This document shows positions 60,438-64,000 of a stretch of DNA of 64,000 nucleotides, one piece after another. Position 1 is the first letter of the stretch. Each line of letters starts with the position of its first letter. The notes below the pieces were generated by a model. It did no database searches. It worked only from the letters and a program-made list of their open reading frames with translations, and was not told where the DNA came from. This DNA comes from Mayamaea pseudoterrestris (taxonomy: Eukaryota; Bacillariophyta; Bacillariophyceae; Sellaphorales; Sellaphoraceae), in assembly GCA_027923505.1 (NCBI GenBank), contig BROI01000001.1:1854001-1918000 (forward strand), read 5' to 3'. The translations under genes were made by a program, and so were the position numbers.

Positions 60438-62612
60438 ATGATGAAACCTATATTAACTGCAGCTGCTTCTACGACATGTCTGCTCGTCTTGATTGTGAAT
60501 TATCCATTCGCAGCATGTGCATTCACAGTGACTGTTCCTAGTACTTCAGCATCATCATCATTATCCAGTCGTCTCTACAGTTCCTCCAATCAGCAGCAGC
60601 CATCGTCGTCGTTGGATGAAGAAACTTTGCGCAACGAAATTGCCTTTCGCAACGAACAGGTTGACAATGAGGAGAAGTATGCCGTGGCGGACGGAGAAGG
60701 ATTGTACCAGGCAGTCTACGATGCGCAGCAGCAGGCTGCTGGAGTAGTCATGGAAGGAGGAAACAATGATGAAACAACAATAACTGCAGCGAATGACAGT
60801 CAAGACAAGCAAGCGGCAGCAAGCGCATTCAACCAGCCGACGGAAGATGCATCATCAACATTATCAATTCCATCTGCCGCCAGCGCATCGCTCCACGCAA
60901 AAATGAAGCGTCTCGTCAAGCCGCGCGCCTATCCACTCTTTCTGGCGGAAAAGGCAGCCGAGTTTGCCGAAGCAGTTTTGCACGATGTGCTGCATGGCAG
61001 TAAAAGTATGCAGCAGCAGCAGGCATTGAAGGAGCGCATTGTCATTCTTGGATCTGGATGGGGAGCCGCGTCCTTTCTCAAGGCGATTGACACAAGTTTG
61101 TATGATGTCACTGTCATTTCGCCTCGCGTAAGTAAACATGCATGAGACTTGACGACAATGACGACATGTTTTTACTGCAAAATGTATATAAATCAAGCGT
61201 TTGAATCAAGCACATGTTCATTGACACTCATTCGTTTGTTTCCCTTGCTGCTTGCATCACAGAACCACTTTGTCTTTACTCCAATGCTTGCCGGCGCCTC
61301 GGTCGGAACGGTGGAATACAGAAGCATTTGCGAGCCCATTCGCGAAATAAACCCGCAGGCATCCTACTTGGAGGCGACAGCTACTGGCATTAACGCAGAC
61401 GCACAAACCATTACCTGTCAAGCTGTGGTTTGTGAAGGCAACTCGTGCGACATTAACGAGTTTGACGTGCAGTATGATCGACTCGTCGTCACCATTGGCG
61501 CGCAAACCAACACCTTTGGCATTCCCGGAGTGCGTGAGCACTGCAACTTTCTCAAGTCCGTCGAGGACGCCCGGCGCATTCGCACGGCCATTGTCAATTG
61601 CTTTGAGCGAGCCAATCTGCCTGGCTTGACGGACGACCAGCGAGTGCGCGACTTGACGTTTTGCGTGATTGGTGCGGGACCGACAGGCATTGAGTTTGCC
61701 GCCGAGTTGCGCGACTTTATTGAACAGGATGGTCCAAAGTACTATCCCGAGCTATTGAAATATGTACGCATCAAGGTGATTGAAGCAACGGCAACCATAC
61801 TGGCTCCGTTTGAACAATCGCTCCAGCAGGAAGCCATTCGTCAGTTGCAGCGACCAGTCAACATTCGCGACCCCGAGATTCGCATGTTGCTGCCCGAGCA
61901 GTTTCAATTGACGGAACTCTTACTGGAAGCGTCTGTTAAGGAGGTTACTTCCAACATTATATATTTGAAGGACGGCACGAGCATTCCTTATGGCATTGCC
62001 GTTTGGGCGGCTGGCAATGGACCTGTGGCACTCACGCTCCAAGTCATTGACGCTCTAGGCGAGGACCAAGCGTTGGAGCAAGCGACGGCCCGCGGCCGCC
62101 TAGCTATTGACCCGTGGATGCGCGTTATTGGTGGCAACGGCAAAGTACTCGCGTTTGGGGACTGCAGCTGCAACACGGCATCGCAACTACCAGCAACCGC
62201 CCAAGTGGCCTCGCAGCAGGGTGAGTACTTGGCGCATGTATTGAACAAGAAGTACGACCTGAGTCCAGCGCTCGTGGATGGTCTCTTTCCTCCACCCGTC
62301 AAGGACGCGGCGCGCACGTCCATTACATTTTCCGATCGCATTGCCAATTTTGCCTTGAACAATAGTGGCGAGTTTGCCAAGCCGTTTCAGTTTCTCAACT
62401 TGGGTATCCTGGCATACACGGGAGGCGGAAGTGCATTGGCGCAAGTAACTCCTGCTCCAAACGCAGCTCCACTGACTGGTACGGGTGCCGTTGGTAACGC
62501 CGTGTGGAAGGGAGTCTATTTGAGCAAGCAAGTGAGCTGGCGCAACCGGTTGCTGGTGATGAACGACTGGACAAAGCGACAACTATTTGGTCGGGATATT
62601 ACGAGACTGTAG
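60438..62612 (+). CDS. type II NADH dehydrogenase (NDH2), plastid-type presequence, two exons
   Basis: 679 residues. Exon 1 60438..61127, intron 61128..61262 (GTAAGT..ATCACAG), exon 2 61263..62612, phase 0. Signal peptide (about 1-30) ending AACAF-TV, an ASAF-like site; a 150-residue low-complexity spacer; then the enzyme. FAD motif VILGSGWGAASFLKAID near residue 205, NHFVFTPMLAGASVGTVEYRSI, NAD motif FCVIGAGPTGIEFAAEL, and the C-terminal FAD block GKVLAFGDCSCN..PATAQVASQQGEYLA. Single-subunit rotenone-insensitive enzyme that passes electrons from NAD(P)H to quinone without pumping protons; in a plastid it would feed the plastoquinone pool. Mitochondrial location is less likely given the presequence. 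Confidence 0.87.
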
Positions 62613-62771
62613 TAGACCTGACATATAATGCTTACTGTAATTAGAACAATTTACTAGCATTTGAGCTTGTCATGCTTTCGAGCTAGTGCTATTGCTCGTT
62701 CATGATATCGTACCATGCAGTTAATTCTTGCGCCGGATGGCTAGCTCGCATGTCCGCGGCGTTCAGTCTTG

Positions 62772-62815
62772 CATGTGAAGCATGTCCGGATATATCCTAC
62801 CACAATTATAGAATC
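62772..62815 (+). pseudogene. fragment shared with 37420..37466
   Basis: TGAAGCATGTCCGGATAT followed by TCCTACCACAA matches the mitochondrial-type gene fragment upstream of the PEX6 paralogue with a few mismatches over about 42 bp. Too short to code alone. Confidence 0.55.
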
Positions 62816-62903
62816 ATTGATCCAAAATTCATTAAAATGTTGTCTGCAGATGCTAGTATTTCGCAATAGGCTCGCAGCATGGCTTGCAACCGACCTTGAA
62901 TGA

Positions 62904-63030
62904 TGGTGATTGGCTTGTTTCTAGTCTTTGTGCGCGTTCTACATGGGGTCCTTGTTGAGCCGCATCGTCAAGAGAAAAAATTAAGATTTAGAAGAAAAAG
63001 CTAAATATGTAATGATTCAAGTTAAGGTAA
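62904..63030 (+). pseudogene. 3' fragment copied from the ER thioredoxin-like gene
   Basis: About 127 bp match 57236..57365, covering the codons for the membrane helix and retrieval tail and the start of the 3' UTR, with roughly 85-90% identity and small deletions. The upstream three quarters of the gene are missing. It includes untranslated sequence with no poly-A tract, so a DNA-level copy is likelier than retroposition. Confidence 0.8.
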
Positions 63031-63238
63031 ACCGTACACGAAGCATGGTGTGCACGGCGATTAAGGGTTGCGTGACATATGCATCTGTTTCCATATTCGA
63101 CTGCTGCGACCCTTTCTTCACCCTGATTGGAATTAAGCCTGCGGCTATGGAATAAGAACGCAGCGTGGCAGGCATCCGATTTTGATAATCTGCTGCGTGA
63201 CAAAAATGTAGAATGCTTCACATTTTGTCAATCTTGAT

Positions 63239-64000
63239 TTACAAGACTTTTTTGACCTTCATTGGCACCGCCTGCGGCGGCGGCGTGGCATCCGCCGCCA
63301 GCGCCCGCTCGATGCGCGCCAGCGTCAAACCCTGCAAGCTCCAGGCGCTCAGTAGCCACATGTGCAGCAGCGTGTTAATACTTGCCAAACTCCAATCCGT
63401 GTACTGCACCAGCAACGGATACATTGGCAGCAGCGGCGCGTTCAGTATGAATCCGCAGATTCCAATGATTCGCGTCGACTTGCAAATGGAACTCGTCGGC
63501 AAGCCTGCCCACAGTATACTCATGACGTAAAAGGTGGACGGAAACTGCGTAATGCCGGCAATGAAAATGTCGCAGGCGGGTCGCTGGAAGGAGAGGCCGC
63601 CGTAGACGCATATTAGCGTGGCGCTAGTGCCGTAGGCCCACCAGAACGACGTTGGTATCCATGGCACCACGTTTTGAGCGCAGTGCTGCATTAGCTCGCT
63701 GCCAATGGGTCCCATGAACGCCGATGCAGCCGTCACGGTGCCGACGCAGATTGTCCACAGCAGGCGAAAGCTAAAGGAGTTGCGTTGCTCCAAGGTCGTG
63801 TAGCATTGATGCGCCACACCTCCCGCCATGACGCTCACCATGTAGCAAAGCAACAGCCCGCGGCTGCGCCAAGCCAGTGTGCGACTCGCTGAGTGATTGG
63901 TGGAAATCTTGTAAATGAGCAAGGCCATGCATGACGCCAACAAGTAGTCGGTGCCGTAGGTCCAGATGGTATTGTCAAAGAAATGATGCTCGTCTTGGTA
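63239..64000 (-). CDS. multi-pass membrane protein, 5' part outside window
   Basis: At least 253 residues, stop at 63239, frame open to the window edge. Six or so hydrophobic helices are visible (TDYLLASCMALLIYKIS, GLLLCYMVSVMAGGVAHQC, LWTICVGTVTAASAFMGPIG, WAYGTSATLICVYGGLSF, IAGITQFPSTFYVMSILWAG, IIGICGFILNAPLLPMY), and the C-terminal tail is short and basic (MKVKKVL). The layout resembles a seven-helix membrane protein. I recognise no family; a transporter or receptor-like role cannot be decided from this. Confidence 0.65.
   Translation of the reverse strand, partial: YQDEHHFFDNTIWTYGTDYLLASCMALLIYKISTNHSASRTLAWRSRGLLLCYMVSVMAGGVAHQCYTTLEQRNSFSFRLLWTICVGTVTAASAFMGPIGSELMQHCAQNVVPWIPTSFWWAYGTSATLICVYGGLSFQRPACDIFIAGITQFPSTFYVMSILWAGLPTSSICKSTRIIGICGFILNAPLLPMYPLLVQYTDWSLASINTLLHMWLLSAWSLQGLTLARIERALAADATPPPQAVPMKVKKVL

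Noticed and set aside
1-64000. CRISPR arrays, rRNA genes, bacterial-type operons
   Set aside because: The window is eukaryotic; no spaced identical repeats with unique spacers and no rRNA sequence were seen. The 30-bp iterons are transposon end repeats.

Overview
This is a nuclear window from a compact, intron-poor eukaryote, most likely a diatom or a close photosynthetic stramenopile. The evidence is several N-terminal presequences with a signal peptide ending in an ASAF-like aromatic motif (phosphatidylglycerophosphate synthase, plastid Cpn10, type II NADH dehydrogenase, FAD monooxygenase), which is the pattern used to enter four-membrane plastids; a Copia element resembling diatom CoDi elements; a diatom-type cyclin; a YGYG-repeat protein; and a DUF6824-type protein. 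Genes are short and closely spaced on both strands, with 0 to 3 small GT-AG introns. The organism call is an inference, not a database result.

Regions. 0-3 kb: membrane-anchored aldo-keto reductase and a 3-ketoacyl-CoA thiolase ending in SRL (peroxisomal). 3.25-8.16 kb: a young, broken Ty3/gypsy element with 207-bp LTRs and a 5-bp target duplication. 8.2-19.3 kb: phosphagen-kinase-like protein with an altered active site, PGP synthase, spliced NOP10, SmD3, YGYG-repeat protein, Hikeshi/OPI10, a conserved unknown, a globin without haem-binding histidines, a membrane protein and sepiapterin reductase. 19.4-30.5 kb: full-length PEX6, a 1,996-bp TA-flanked inverted-repeat element, a broken Copia element, a truncated double-Rdx gene and a truncated SGNH hydrolase. 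30.7-37.1 kb: FAD monooxygenase, metallophosphoesterase, LRR-like protein. 37.2-41.2 kb: a second copy of the PEX6-Rdx block, with PEX6 truncated and Rdx complete, plus a CHRD-domain gene. 41.3-46.1 kb: thylakoid-lumen-type small protein, Cpn10, J-like membrane protein, cyclin. 46.4-51.5 kb: a PIF/Harbinger-type DNA transposon with transposase, two accessory genes, 30-bp iterons at both ends and two inserted 202-bp MITEs. 51.7-64 kb: DUF6824-like protein, a UBA/GRF/calpain protein, an ER thioredoxin-like protein, a protein kinase, plastid NDH2, an intergenic stretch of gene debris, and a partial multi-pass membrane protein.

The strongest points for follow-up are the three-gene Harbinger element with its iterons and duplicated-domain accessory protein, the complementary truncations and conversion tract of the PEX6-Rdx duplication, the precise empty site for the inverted-repeat element, the UBA/GRF/calpain architecture, and two enzyme-like proteins (globin, phosphagen kinase) that have lost canonical ligand-binding residues. 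Exon joins were inferred by eye from GT-AG sites and family alignments from memory; no search was run.
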